Notes under the pieces: generated by a model
The model's input: only the letters and a program-made list of their open reading frames with translations
The model's database searches: none
Told to the model about the DNA's origin: nothing
In this document: one piece after another, positions 11,055 to 21,164 of the stretch
Position numbering within the stretch: the stretch's first letter is position 1
How the letters are laid out: every line of letters starts with the position of its first letter
Source: Cranoglanis bouderius
Taxonomy: Eukaryota > Chordata > Actinopteri > Siluriformes > Cranoglanididae
Reading direction: 5' to 3'
Length of the DNA stretch: 64,000 nt
Assembly: GCA_023630585.1 (NCBI GenBank)
Contig: CM042539.1
Span: 23,630,755-23,694,754 of the forward strand
Program-made: the position numbers and the translations under genes

Positions 11055-11827
11055 TGTTATGCAAACTTACGGAAGGAGTCAGGATGCATGCGCAGGGGAA
11101 AAGTCAGTTTAATAGGAACACTCTCATTCAAAAGTAAAGGAACTGAAAACAAACCATAATCCATCAAACGAAAAGCAGTACTCCAAAACGAGATAATCCA
11201 TCACAAAAGAGGCAGTAATCCACAAAGAAGTAATCCATATGTCGGTAATGCAAAAAAGGAGAAAAACACATGACTGAAGAAAAAACAAAAAGGAGCAAAC
11301 ACTCGTCGCGAGGCTGTGGTATGGGAACCATGAACAATGAGCTAAGGACTGGGAACTAGGAAAATAGAACTAGGAAACTATGGTCTGGGAACCATGAACT
11401 AAGGGCAAGAGAAAACGAGAAGGAAGCCGGCTTACAGCACATGCTACGTAGAAGTCCATCTACTCTAATACTCCGCAAGGAAGCGGAAATGGAAGGGGTT
11501 TTTTATACACAGACACATTAGCAGCAAACGAAGTGAAACACAGAACACCTGAGACTAATGATAAAACAATGAACAGAAAGCCAATGAGAGAATGGGGGCA
11601 GAGACATGACATAAACCAGGGAACCAATAAACATAAAGGAGGCGGAGACTTGACGTAAACCAAAACACAAGCACATGGTACTACAAACAAAGAGAGGATC
11701 CATGAATGAAAAGTCCTTTTTGAGAATAAAGCTCGCGCTACTCTTCTTGGTAAAGCAAAGTGTGGAATGCGGAAATGCGCTACTCGCTAGCCTCTGCTAG
11801 CTGTGTAGTGAGAGGGAGATTCTAACA
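11055..11827 (-). mobile_element. 3' LTR of an LTR retrotransposon
   Basis: Read on -, it runs from TGTTAGAATC (11,827) to GCATAACA (11,055), 773 bp, with TGTTA...TAACA ends. It includes a TATA-like GTATAAAAAACC near 11,505, the CTTGCGGAGTATTAGAGTAG block, and an ATTAAACTGACTTTTCCCC block near its end, all shared with the LTRs at 1-298 and 38,840-39,480. A run of ten Gs on - (11,831-11,840) sits directly upstream as a polypurine tract. This makes it the 3' LTR of the internal region at 11.83-14.5 kb. Confidence 0.85.
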
Positions 11828-11870
11828 GAGCCCCCCCCCCAAAGGCGCGGCTCCTGAGGCACCGAAAGTT

Positions 11871-13290
11871 CTAGCCGCTTTGGCGGACCTGGGCCCCTGG
11901 GCAGGATCCTAACATCTGCCCCCCAGAACCTGAGGCTGGTGATGTCCAGTGTCCCGAAACCAGAGCAGAGCGTGTCGGGTTGTCCCTTCGCCCCTGGGCG
12001 AGAACTTGGTCAAGAACTTGGTTGAGAACTTGGTCGGGTGCTTGACTTGGAGCTTGGAGTGATGCTTGACCTGGTGCTTGACTTGGCACTTGGAGTGATG
12101 CTTGACCTGGTGCGTGACTTGGAGCTTGGAGCTGTGCTTGACCTGGTGTTTGGCTTGAAGCTTGACTTGGTGTTAGGCTTGGAGCTTGCCTTGAAGCTTG
12201 ACTTGGTGCCTAGCTTGAAGCTTGGCCTGGAACCAGGACTGGAGTCAGATTTGGCACCTGGATTCGAGACAGACGTCGAGACAGACTTCGAGACAGACTT
12301 CGAGACAGACTTGGAAACAGGACAGAGAACTGGACTGGAAACTAGTCTAGCCACAGAACCATCACCAAAATCAAAAACCTGACTGGAGACAGGGCTGGAG
12401 ACAGGGCTGGAGACAGGCTGGAGACAGAATCAAAAACTGGAGTGGAAACTGAGCTAGAAATGGAACTAGAAAGCAGGGTGGAGACAGAGGTGGAGACAGA
12501 GGTGGAGGGAACGGGACAGGGAACAGGATCATGTACAGGACTGGAAACCTGGCTAGAAACAGAACCGTCAACAAAATCTAAAACCTGACTGGAAACGGCT
12601 CTGGTAACAGAGCTGGGAACAGAGTTGGGAACAGAGTTGGGAACAGGACTGGAAACTTGACTCAAAGCTAAATTAGAGATAGAGCTGGAAAGTAAATCGG
12701 AAACTGAGCTGAGAATTAAATCAAAAGCAGAACTGGAAATTAAATCAAAAACAACGTAGGAAACTAAATCTGGAAACAGGACTGGGGACAGGACTGGGGA
12801 CAAACTTAGAAACTGGGTAGGAAACTGGGCTGGAAACTGGATTGGGAACAGAGCTAGGAACAGGATTTGGACCTGGACTTGGATTAGGGCAGAAACCTAG
12901 ACAGGGAACCAGACATGGACTAGGAATAGGGCAAGGACATGGACTTGGACACGGACTTGGACATGGACTAGGACTGGGACCTGGACATGGACTAGGACTG
13001 GAACCTGGACCTGGACCTGAACATGGACTAGGACTGGGATTAGGGCTAAAACATGAGCTAGAACTTGGAATGGAGGTCATCCTGTGGACCTCAGACATGG
13101 ACTTGACTTCAGAGGAGGTCATCCCATGGACCTCAGACATGGACTTGACTTGGGAAGAGGTCATCCCGTGGACCTCTGACATGAGCAGGACAGGAGTGGA
13201 GGTTTCCTCTTGAACCTCTGGCAGGAACGTGGCTTGGACGGAGGTCTCCTCATGGACCTTTGGTATGAGCAGGACAGGAGCGGAGCACCC
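11871..13290 (-). pseudogene. C-terminal S/P/V-rich low-complexity part of the finger-repeat ORF, frameshifted
   Basis: Three overlapping - frames continue one another: 12,745-13,329, 12,342-12,803 and 12,010-12,354. The first begins in repeats of the type EVHEETS/EVHGMTSS and passes into PSPSPCPGP-like repeats. The second is made of SxVSxPV-like repeats. The third is of SSTRSSITPSSK-like repeats. The switch from the upstream frame is near 13,290, where the 13,161-14,525 frame goes off register. At DNA level this is a purine-rich (+) tract built on degenerate GACTGGAxACAG units. Function unknown; the frame changes suggest decay, although such arrays also slip readily. Confidence 0.55.
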
Positions 13291-14525
13291 CCTTGGGTCT
13301 CCAACAGGTACTGGGCTGGAACAGAGCACCCCACTTGGGTCTCCGACAGGAACTGGACTGGAGCGGAGGTCTCCTCATGGGCCCCCAACAGGAACAGGAC
13401 AGGAACGGAGGTCTTCTCGTGGACCTCAGGCATGAACAGGGCAGGAGTGGAGGTCTCCTCGTGAACCTCCAAGAGCAGCTCCACTGGGGAAACCTCCTGC
13501 TGGGTCTCCGGCTGGAGCTTGGGGTTGGAGGTTGCCACGTTAACCTCCAGGTGCAGCTCCGCTGAGGAGACCTCCTGCTGGGCCTCCGGCTGGAGCTCGG
13601 GGCTGGAGGTAGCCACGTTAACCTCCAGGGGCAGCTCCTCTGATGAGAGCTCCTGCTGGGCCTCCGGCTGGAGCTCGGGGCTGGAGGTTGCCACGTTAAC
13701 CTCCAAGAGCAGCTCCACTGGGGAAACCTCCTGCTGGGTCTCCGGCTGGAGCTCGGGGCTGGAGGTTGCCACGTTAACCTCCAGGGGCAGCTCCTCTGAT
13801 GAGACCTCCTGCTGGGCCTCCTGCTGGAGCTCGGGCCTGGAGGTTGCCCTGTTAACCTCCAGGGGCAGATCCGCTGAGGAGACCTCCTGCTGGGCCTCTG
13901 GCTGGAGCTCGGGGCTGGAGGTCGCCACGTTAACCTCCAGGTGCAGCTCCGCTGAGGAGACCTCCTGCTGGGCCTCCGGCTGGAGCTCAGGGCTGGAGGT
14001 TGCCACGTTAACCTCCAGGGGCAGCTCCTCTGATGAGACCTCCTGCTGGGCCTCCTGCTGGAGCTCGGGGCTGGAGGTTGCCACGTTAACCTCCAGGTGG
14101 CACTCCACTGGGGAGACCTCCTGCTGGATCTCCGGCTGGAGCTCTGGGGGTGCCCGCCTGTGGAGCCGTTTATGCACCCACCAGATGCCCTTGTAACAGG
14201 CTTGTGAGTAGAAGTAGCTGCTCCTTCCTCCCTGTTTCCTGCAGGTGGGGCACTGTAGGCTGGCTGGTCGGGTGCATCCCTCGGTGGCGCACTTCTGGGT
14301 CAGGAGTTGAGAGGTGCAGGCTGCCCTGTTAGCCCGCTCCCTCTCATAGTGCTCGAGGAACGACATGCATGGTCGGTCGCCCAGACGATTCTTCCCCAAG
14401 AAAGTCCTGAGGTTGGAAGTCTGGGCTCCCGAACACCTGGTCCAGTAGATCCACAAATCCCGAAACTGTATTGAGCTTTGTTTACTAATCCTAAACTCAC
14501 ATTGCCTTTCCCTCGCTAAGGACAA
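13161..14525 (-). CDS. METAP1-type C6H2 zinc-finger protein with 26-residue repeats, in an LTR element
   Basis: The frame encodes 454 residues. Residues 79-122 form a finger with the exact ligand spacing of the methionine aminopeptidase 1 N-terminal zinc finger (C-x4-C-x7-C-x2-C-x10-C-x3-C-x7-H-x3-H): C79, C84, C92, C95, then Y106 where the fifth Cys should be, C110, H118, H122. The first ~70 residues (FLEHYERERANRAACTS) match nothing I recognise; the first ~14 codons lie in flanking repeat DNA, so Met at 14,525 is doubtful and Met54 is an alternative. Residues from about 127 onward are nine tandem units of the type PELQPEAQQEVSSEELPLEV + NVATSS, then EVHEETS-type units. The catalytic aminopeptidase domain is absent. 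METAP1's finger is associated with ribosome binding; any role here is unknown. Confidence 0.7.
   Translation of the reverse strand: MSLARERQCEFRISKQSSIQFRDLWIYWTRCSGAQTSNLRTFLGKNRLGDRPCMSFLEHYERERANRAACTSQLLTQKCATEGCTRPASLQCPTCRKQGGRSSYFYSQACYKGIWWVHKRLHRRAPPELQPEIQQEVSPVECHLEVNVATSSPELQQEAQQEVSSEELPLEVNVATSSPELQPEAQQEVSSAELHLEVNVATSSPELQPEAQQEVSSADLPLEVNRATSRPELQQEAQQEVSSEELPLEVNVATSSPELQPETQQEVSPVELLLEVNVATSSPELQPEAQQELSSEELPLEVNVATSSPELQPEAQQEVSSAELHLEVNVATSNPKLQPETQQEVSPVELLLEVHEETSTPALFMPEVHEKTSVPVLFLLGAHEETSAPVQFLSETQVGCSVPAQYLLETQGGAPLLSCSYQRSMRRPPSKPRSCQRFKRKPPLLSCSCQRSTG
13479..14150. repeat. 78-bp tandem repeat, about nine units, in frame
   Basis: Units of 78 bp share the + core TGGAGGT(T/A)GCCACGTTAACC. 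They encode 26 residues each on -. Because 78 is a multiple of three, the array is also open on + (13,519-14,196), which is why a second long frame appears there. Units differ by point changes, and P-L-E-V or H-L-E-V variants alternate, suggesting higher-order duplication. Confidence 0.9.
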
Positions 14526-15130
14526 TTATTTGAGTATTGTAGTCAGCTGACACCTAAAGCTGTTTAACATCACCTAAGTCAATAGGCAAATAAAATTTAA
14601 AACTGGAAAGACTGGAAAAGACTTATATATCATAAAATATCTCTGAATAAACATCAGAACATGGTCAAACAGAATTATCATGCAACCAAATAGTGGAATA
14701 TATATATATATATATAAATTAAATTAAATAAACCGAAGGGAATATTTGACTGTAATTTGTCTTCCACATCAAACCACTTCCACTTTCTGTGTTCTGGATG
14801 CAAATTTTCTTTGTTGTGACTGATAGCCTGCTTGATTTTTTCCTTTTTTCAAATTATGCTGTTCAGAGAAATTTTGGTCTATATAGTTAAATGTAATTGA
14901 TTAATAAATCATTAACCTGCTAGTCTTGCAACACAATTGGCCTGTGTTCACTCGCCTCATCTCCATTGGGCTTCTGTAAGCAATGTGTATGGTATTTAAA
15001 CAGTATAAATAATAGAGAGCACAAGGGCGGCTGACCTGAGCATGCGGAATAGTGTAAGACACTATCTTTGCAGCCTGGAGCCAGGTGATACAGCTACAAG
15101 TGTGTGGCACAGAGTCCAAAATGTGGAACT
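14485..15130. repeat. Block repeated at 17,995-18,550
   Basis: Matching landmarks are ACTAATCCTA..CACATTGCCTTTC, GACAATTATTTGAGTA, CAGAACATGGTCAAACA and GGCTGACCTGAGCATGCGGA. Identity is moderate with indels, including a (TA)n expansion at about 14,699-14,717. No gene is seen. Confidence 0.8.
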
Positions 15131-15234
15131 AGCTCCAAATGGGCTAGCATATTAACATGTGATAGCACGACTTCTACTAGCAACCTTTACAAACCCTGAC
15201 CCTAACCTATCCCATATGTAGCACATTTGGAACT

Positions 15235-15425
15235 GGCATATACAGCCAAAAGTATGTGGACACCTGACGATCACATGCATACTATATGTGGTTCTTCCAG
15301 AAGAGTGGAGGCTACCATAACAGCAAAAGGAGAACTAAATCTGCAATGGGATATTCAAAAAACACATATGGGTGTGATGCTCAGGTGTCCACAAACTTTT
15401 GGCCATATTGTGTATTTGGACAAGT
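15235..15425. repeat. Deleted Tc1-like MITE
   Basis: Inverted ends are ATATACAGCCAAAAGTATGT...GGACACCTGA and CAGGTGTCCAC..ACTTTTGGCCATAT. Related copies are at 49,655-49,870 and 56,590-57,130. The interior is reduced. Confidence 0.75.
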
Positions 15426-15864
15426 TGTTATTTCCATTTGTCTACCACAGTATATTGGAGTTGAATTAAAATAATAAATAATATTTACATTTATTTTCAA
15501 ATCGGGTGAACAGTGTAAGAATTACAGTACTTTTTACATGCCCCACCTCACCCCCTTCTCTTAATGGACCAAAAGTCATTGGACAAACAAACATAATCAT
15601 AAAGAATTATTCATGTGAGTAAATCATATCTGAAAACTAAAACCAATTACCGTACATGTGAAAATAAACAGACTGTGTTAGAAATCACATGTGAAAAATA
15701 TAACCAAAAGCCATACATGTGTAAAGTTAACATTTCATCACAAACTAATCATCTATGAAATCACGTGAAAAAAAACAACAAAAAAACTAAGTGCTCTATA
15801 TGTGAAAAATGTATGCAAAACAAACAAATCAAGTGGAAAAATCATGTGAAAAATTAAATACATT
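15426..15864. other. AT-rich spacer, no gene seen
   Basis: It contains several degenerate copies of a CATGTGAAAA(A/T)...ATAAAACC motif (about 15,610-15,850), which also appears near 3,830-3,910 and 17,740-17,800. It is a decayed dispersed repeat without coding potential. Confidence 0.5.
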
Positions 15865-17723
15865 GTTACGTGTCAGTGTGATGCATTTGTGTGCTCCCTC
15901 TCTGTTCATTTTTCCACTGTTTGTTTGCATTCTGTCTCTGGCTGTCCTCCTAAAGGTGGATCCCTGTTGCAATCACCATTAACTGGCTGATAGGACTTGA
16001 CCAATGGAAAGGCAGGAACCAGACCAAAAGAAGCAGAGCTATTGGTTTAAAAGTAGCACATTGTTACATTTCCATAGAATAGTGATGGGAATTGAGATCA
16101 TTTGGCTCAGCTCAGCAATAAGAACCAGCTATTTTGGCTCCCAAACAGCTCTTCAATTAGTACCACTTCTGGCTTTTATAATTCAGCCAAATTTGGCAAT
16201 GTTTTGACCTATAATTGCTATGTGTGTACATATCTCACTGAAATCATTCAATGTATTATACTAAACCTTATAATTTCCAGAATACCATAATTTTAAAATA
16301 AATTACAATGTGCAAAATAGCAGCATCCAACAGCTGTATCTATTAACAGTGAAACATCGTAAAATTGTCTTTTGGCATTAAGAAAGTGCCTCAGCTAAGA
16401 GGGGCTGATCCGGTTTCTTCTCTCTGTTATTATCTGCCCTGTTTTGGAGAAGATTCTATCTGAAAGGACTGATGTCGCTACGATGCACAGTCTCCCTGCC
16501 ATCACCTTGATTAGTCGTGGGTAGACTGAAGCCTTGGTCTCCCACCAGCTCAGCAGGTCTGCGACTCTTTGAATAAGGGGCTCCTCAAGATAGGATCTTA
16601 CTTCAAGTATAGCATCTGCTGTGGGATTCCTAATTGCAGTGTTACCTGTTGCCCTTTCATCAAAGAGCCACCTAGCAGCAGACGTTTGTGGCTCCACTTC
16701 TAGCGTCTCTCACTTTCCCTGTGATTACTATTCCTCCTGTCAAGTGGTGGGCTGTTATTCTCTGCAGACCCTTGCACAGGAGTAGCATTAACTCAGTAAC
16801 AGTACCAGTAACTCAGAAAATTATGCGTTGTTTTATTATGTTGTATATGGACTTTGTTCAGTTCATTCTTGTCTATCATTACTGCCATTCACCTCTAATA
16901 TGCAATTATATAATAATAAATAATGTAATAACATTTGTCCACTGTACCTGTCTGCACTGATCTCTACAGTGACCTGCTCAAAGGGTTCCAGAAAAATGCA
17001 TGTCTCTCAACAGGTGCATTGATAATGTTCAGGGTAAAGCCCATACACATCAGCACAACATTCAGTCAGTGCATGGAGTGTGCGTGGCTGAGCAATGTGT
17101 TAAAGGACTTATTAAAGGACTTGTTCACGAACGACACATCACTACCACAGAAGGCAAAGGCCTAGGTTGAGTGCAAGAATGATAACAATTTAAGATTGTG
17201 GGTTGGTTGGATGATAGCAAAAAATGGACTATACTAGGCTGTATTTAAAGTAACTGACTGTCAAAACATCAAACAAAAACTAGCTAACTACACTAGGCTA
17301 GGCTATCAAGAAATACAAGGGTGCCACCCTCTACTCTAGTGTGTCTAGACATTCAAATACACCTATATGATGGAATGTAGGTGTGCACAATCTTACCTGT
17401 TCTCAAACTAAGGGAGCTATTATAAGGGTGGAAGGGAGAACAAAGCAACAAAGCAAGCAACCAAGCAAGTATCCAACCAACCGACCAGCAAACAAGCAGG
17501 CTAAGAGTGCACCAAGGGGGTGACACAAGGGCTTCAATGTGTTGCTTTTAAACTTATAGCTCCACTGCTTTTCGTAAGGTTCTTACGAAAGGTTCTTACG
17601 AAGTTCGTAAGCCATCCAGTTGGGGATCCAACTATAGGATGACAGCCAGAGACAGGAGAGGAAACAAACAGTGGAAAAGGGAGCAGAGAGGGAGCACACA
17701 AAAGTATCACACTGACACGTAAC
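15865..17723. mobile_element. 1.86 kb element bounded by ~105 bp inverted repeats
   Basis: GTTACGTGTCAGTGTGAT at 15,865 has its reverse complement ending at 17,723. The match continues for about 105 bp inward (GTGTGCTCCCTCTCTG, TTCCACTGTTTGTTT, GTCTCTGGCTGTC). No matching target duplication is evident. The interior holds a hAT remnant from about 16,079 (TAGTGATGGGAATTGAGA, typical of hAT ends), so at least two insertions may be nested. Confidence 0.7.
16395..16697 (-). pseudogene. hAT-family transposase, C-terminal fragment
   Basis: The frame covers the hAT dimerisation region: LIQRVADLLSWWETKASVYP, LCIVATSVLSDRIFSKTGQI and TERRNRISP. This is close to the ZBED-type WW...YPxL...PATSVPSERxFSxxGxI...RxxLxP signature. 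The usual P-S-E is changed to V-L-S-D. The catalytic core upstream is not present in an open frame. Only about 100 residues of a normally ~600-residue protein remain. Confidence 0.88.
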
Positions 17724-17727
17724 ACCC

Positions 17728-18890
17728 ATGTACTCTATGTGAAAAAAAATTGTGAGAAATCACATATGAAAAATAAACTGAATGATGTACAAGTGGAAAA
17801 TTAACATGGATCATGTTAGTTATAAAAAAAATAAAAAAAAATTAAAAAAAAGAAATACACATGCTGTCAACTGGCTTCTAGGTGAGATGAGTACAGTACA
17901 TAAAGCCATGTGGTCTATTTAACTAAGGTTGCCGAGCCAACGTTTTTTGTTAAACAGAAATAACCGACTGTCCATCTAGTTTAACATGCCATTACATTTA
18001 ATACTACTATGACTAATCCTATACACACATTGCCTTTCAGACAATTATTTGAGTACCGTAGTCATCTGACACCCAAAGCTGTTTAACACCACCTGAGTCA
18101 ACAGGGAAATTGGTTTAAATAAGATTTTAAATAAGATAACTCTAAATATCTTTGTGTGTTGTCTTTGTGTGCAATCTTTGTGTGTTAAAACATATCTGAA
18201 TAAATCATCAGAACATGGTCAAACAAGTGTATCATGCAACCAAGCAGTCAAATATGTTTGAAAAATAAAATAAATAAAATAAAATAAATAAAAGGAAGAG
18301 CATGTTTGACTTTAATTTGCCTTCTATTTACACTTACACTTTCTGTGTTCTGGAAACAAATGTTCTTTGTTTGACAAATTTGAATTCTTGGCCAGAAGCA
18401 GGTCCGTACTGGCCATTGGGAGATTCAGGAGAAATTCAGGAGCGCAAGAGTGGCTGACCTGAGCATGCAGAATAGTGTAAAACAGTATCTCTGCAGCCTG
18501 GAGCCAGGTGGTACAGCTACAAATGTGTGGCACTGGTCCAAAAATGTAGGCTAGCTACACTACTCACCAACTTGGGTGTAAAAACTCCAAAACACTGTGG
18601 TAGACAGCTAAATAACAATAACATTGTCAATAGTTTATGCCATTATTAGACTGTACAGCTGAAGATATTTTTGTTACAGTTTGTTCTGAAAGTCCGTGGA
18701 TATTCTGAGTGTACAGTGGGTGGCCAGTGGTCTTAAATTTTGTTGTGGGTGTATGAGGTGACCTGGGTTTGAGACTCCTGACCTGATTTTTTGTCTTAGT
18801 CTCTACTTATCAGGAAACTGAAAATTAAACAGGAGGCCAGACAAAACAGACAAAACAGATAAAAGAGATAAAATAGAACACACACAGATA
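17728..18890. other. Non-genic DNA including the second copy of the 14.5 kb block
   Basis: Positions 17,995-18,550 repeat 14,485-15,130. The remainder (18,551-18,890) shows no exon, repeat end or RNA gene that I can support. Confidence 0.6.
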
Positions 18891-18891
18891 T

Positions 18892-19437
18892 ACAGTACTG
18901 TGCAAAAGTTTTAAGCACATGCAAAGAAATGCTGTAGAGCAAAGATGCCTTCAAAATAATGAAATGAAATGTTTCTACATAAAAAAAAATACTGTAAAGA
19001 GCAGTAAACAGTAGTAAATGAAACAAAGTCAATATTTGGTGTGACAAAAAAATAAGAATAAAAATACTAGTCTCCGGTACAATGTGTGCAGTTTTATAAG
19101 GAAATAAGCTGGTAAGTTTTATTGAGCATCTTACAGAACCAGTCACAGTTCTTCTGGAGACTTTGACTTTCGCACTTGCTTCTTATTTTTGCAGCAAAAC
19201 CCAGCAGCCTTCATTGTGCTTTTTGTCTGAAAAGTGTGTCTTACATAATATGCTGCTTTCTTTAATGACATACAAACATTTTTCTGTAACATTTAATTTT
19301 GTTCTAGAAAACTAATGTTTGGTAATCTAAAATGTTTTTGTACTGACTTGATAATGTAGAAGTCATAAAATAAAAAAATCTATAACAAAGTATGTACTTA
19401 AAAAAATAGGGTGCCTAAAACCTTTGCACAGTACTGT
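18892..19437. repeat. MITE, Tc1/mariner-type, copy 3 of 4
   Basis: Both inverted ends (ACAGTACTGTGCAAAAGTTTT and its complement) are intact. The interior matches 2,812-3,296 with an extra ~60 bp. Confidence 0.85.
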
Positions 19438-20615
19438 ATATACTTCCATAATAGGAAAGAATGGGAAAGAAACTGTTAGGGGGCAATGTACGGAGCCCCT
19501 GAAGTGACCTGTGAAAAAAAACCTGTGAAACCTGTGCTTTCTCGTGCGCATGCAAAAATCTCTCTGATTTTTATTTTTTTGCACAGGTCACTTCAGGGGC
19601 TCCTATGACTGAGAACATTTTTGAAGAAAAAAAAAAAAACTCAGAAGTGTTTTGTGACTATTTTGTGTATTAGAGTGGGCTGAGTTGCGTCTTATGCCTT
19701 ATGCCTATTACTAATGACCTGATTAGCTATCAGCTAATACAGTAAGGAGAAATACAGTAAGTCTTTCAGACACATTTGTTTATGGTATTTAACATACTTA
19801 AGTACATAAATCCACTTGAAATTTTCTACACAATGTTTTTTGATTGTGCAGTTATGGAATATGAATAAAAAAGCATGCATTCATAAGCATAAAAAAATAA
19901 ATTAAATATTAATTACCAACATTAGTACTTTGGTGCAAAAGAATTATTCATGCGAGAAAATCAAGTGAAAAATAAAACCACATTCCTTGCATGTGATAAA
20001 GTGTGACGTGAAAATAAATTAACTGTGGCAAAGTCACATGTTAAAAATAGAACCAGTAATGATCCTATTTTTGCTTTGTAATAATCTCATAGTAATTTGA
20101 TTCTGAAAAATATTAAATATAAATTTGCCTATATTTGAGATATCAGTTAAGATATACTAAATGTGATAAATCATTTGATAAATCATTACTAAATTATTGT
20201 ATTTTGTTGCCATGTAATTTATACAATTTCAAGCATTTATTTTTTAGAATGAAGAAAAATTGTCTTGGAATAAGATAATTCCAAGCTTGAAATTAGTAAA
20301 ACTATCCTAACATAAACTTAATAATATTACAAATTTCTTGTATAATAATAACATAATAAGAAATGTTAGATGCTTACATTCAAGATATATTCACTTTTGC
20401 AGTGTATACCAACCAAGTTACAAACAGAGCGGTGCATGAAAGGCCCAGAAATACAAACGCCTTGCTCACATAAAAGCTATGCTCCAGTAATCCTGTCAGA
20501 TATAGATGACTAACAACTCTGGAAGTCATCCTAAATTCATAGAAACTGTAGTTATATTTGCAAACATGATTTACCAGAACAGGTTCAGTGTACCTTGGCA
20601 GAAATTATACAGTTC
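19438..20615. repeat. Duplicated block, second copy of 3,297-4,480
   Basis: It is near-identical to 3,297-4,480 and ends at the same DIRS junction (CAGTTC|GTCTCGGG at 20,615/20,616). The high identity over 1.2 kb of non-coding DNA implies a recent duplication or gene conversion. Confidence 0.88.
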
Positions 20616-21160
20616 GTCTCGGGTTACTTGACTGTAACCCTGTTCCCTGAAAAAGCGGGAACGAGATGCTGCGCAACAAATGCTAATGGGAACATTTTTT
20701 GTTCGACCGGTTCCGAAGTATGTGTGTCAAACACGCCAAGAATTTGGCCTAAATAACCTCGGTGAATTACGTCATTGATAACGTGCACCTGCAGGTTATA
20801 AATAGACATGAAACAGGCATACCTCCAGGTTACACTTTGTCTGAGAGACGCCAGACACGTCTGCAGTGCGGCATTGAGGCGCAGCATCTCGTTCCCGCTT
20901 TTTCAGGTAACAGGGTTACAGTCAAGTAACCCGAGACGAACTGTATAATTTCTTCCAAGGTACACTATCAAAAGCTACTCTCGATGCTGCTCATCAAACG
21001 CTAATGGGAATGAGAATACCAATGCCGCCACATACCAAGAATACCAAAGCCATAGAAGATGCAACCCCCCTGGTTGAATGAGCCCTAACTCCTAGCGGCA
21101 AAGCTTGACCACGTGCCTCGTAGGCTAGGGCAATGGCATCCCTCACCCAATATGTGTGCC
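20616..21160 (-). mobile_element. Rearranged DIRS remnant with host flank inside its ICR
   Basis: The left terminus and terminal repeat (20,616-20,840) are followed by an ICR (about 20,880-21,000). A recombinase fragment (about 21,050-21,152, equal to 5,080-5,180) follows after an internal deletion. Between the complement of the left end (stops at 20,937) and that of the right end lie about 28 bp, GAACTGTATAATTTCTTCCA and onward, which are the reverse complement of the host left flank at 20,588-20,615. The remaining ~4.5 kb of the element is absent. Confidence 0.85.
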
Positions 21161-21164
21161 TTGC

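Larger units (their letters stand above)
11828..14490 (-). mobile_element. Internal region of the LTR element, 5' truncated, carrying the C6H2-finger ORF
   Basis: It runs from the polypurine tract (11,831-11,840) to about 14,485. There the sequence changes into a block also present at 17,995-18,550, and no 5' LTR follows. No reverse transcriptase, protease or integrase is visible, so it is either a non-autonomous family or a deleted copy. All coding potential is the finger plus repeat protein on -. Confidence 0.7.

Noticed and set aside
13479..14150. CRISPR-like regular array
   Set aside because: Units are contiguous 78-bp tandem repeats with no unique spacers, in a vertebrate genome, and they encode a peptide repeat.
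12038..14196. Long open frames on + across the repeat region (Gly-Leu-rich, and SGLEVATLTS-type repeats)
   Set aside because: They are shadows of the 78-bp and 12-bp arrays, whose unit lengths are multiples of three. The zinc finger, polypurine tract and LTR all read on -.
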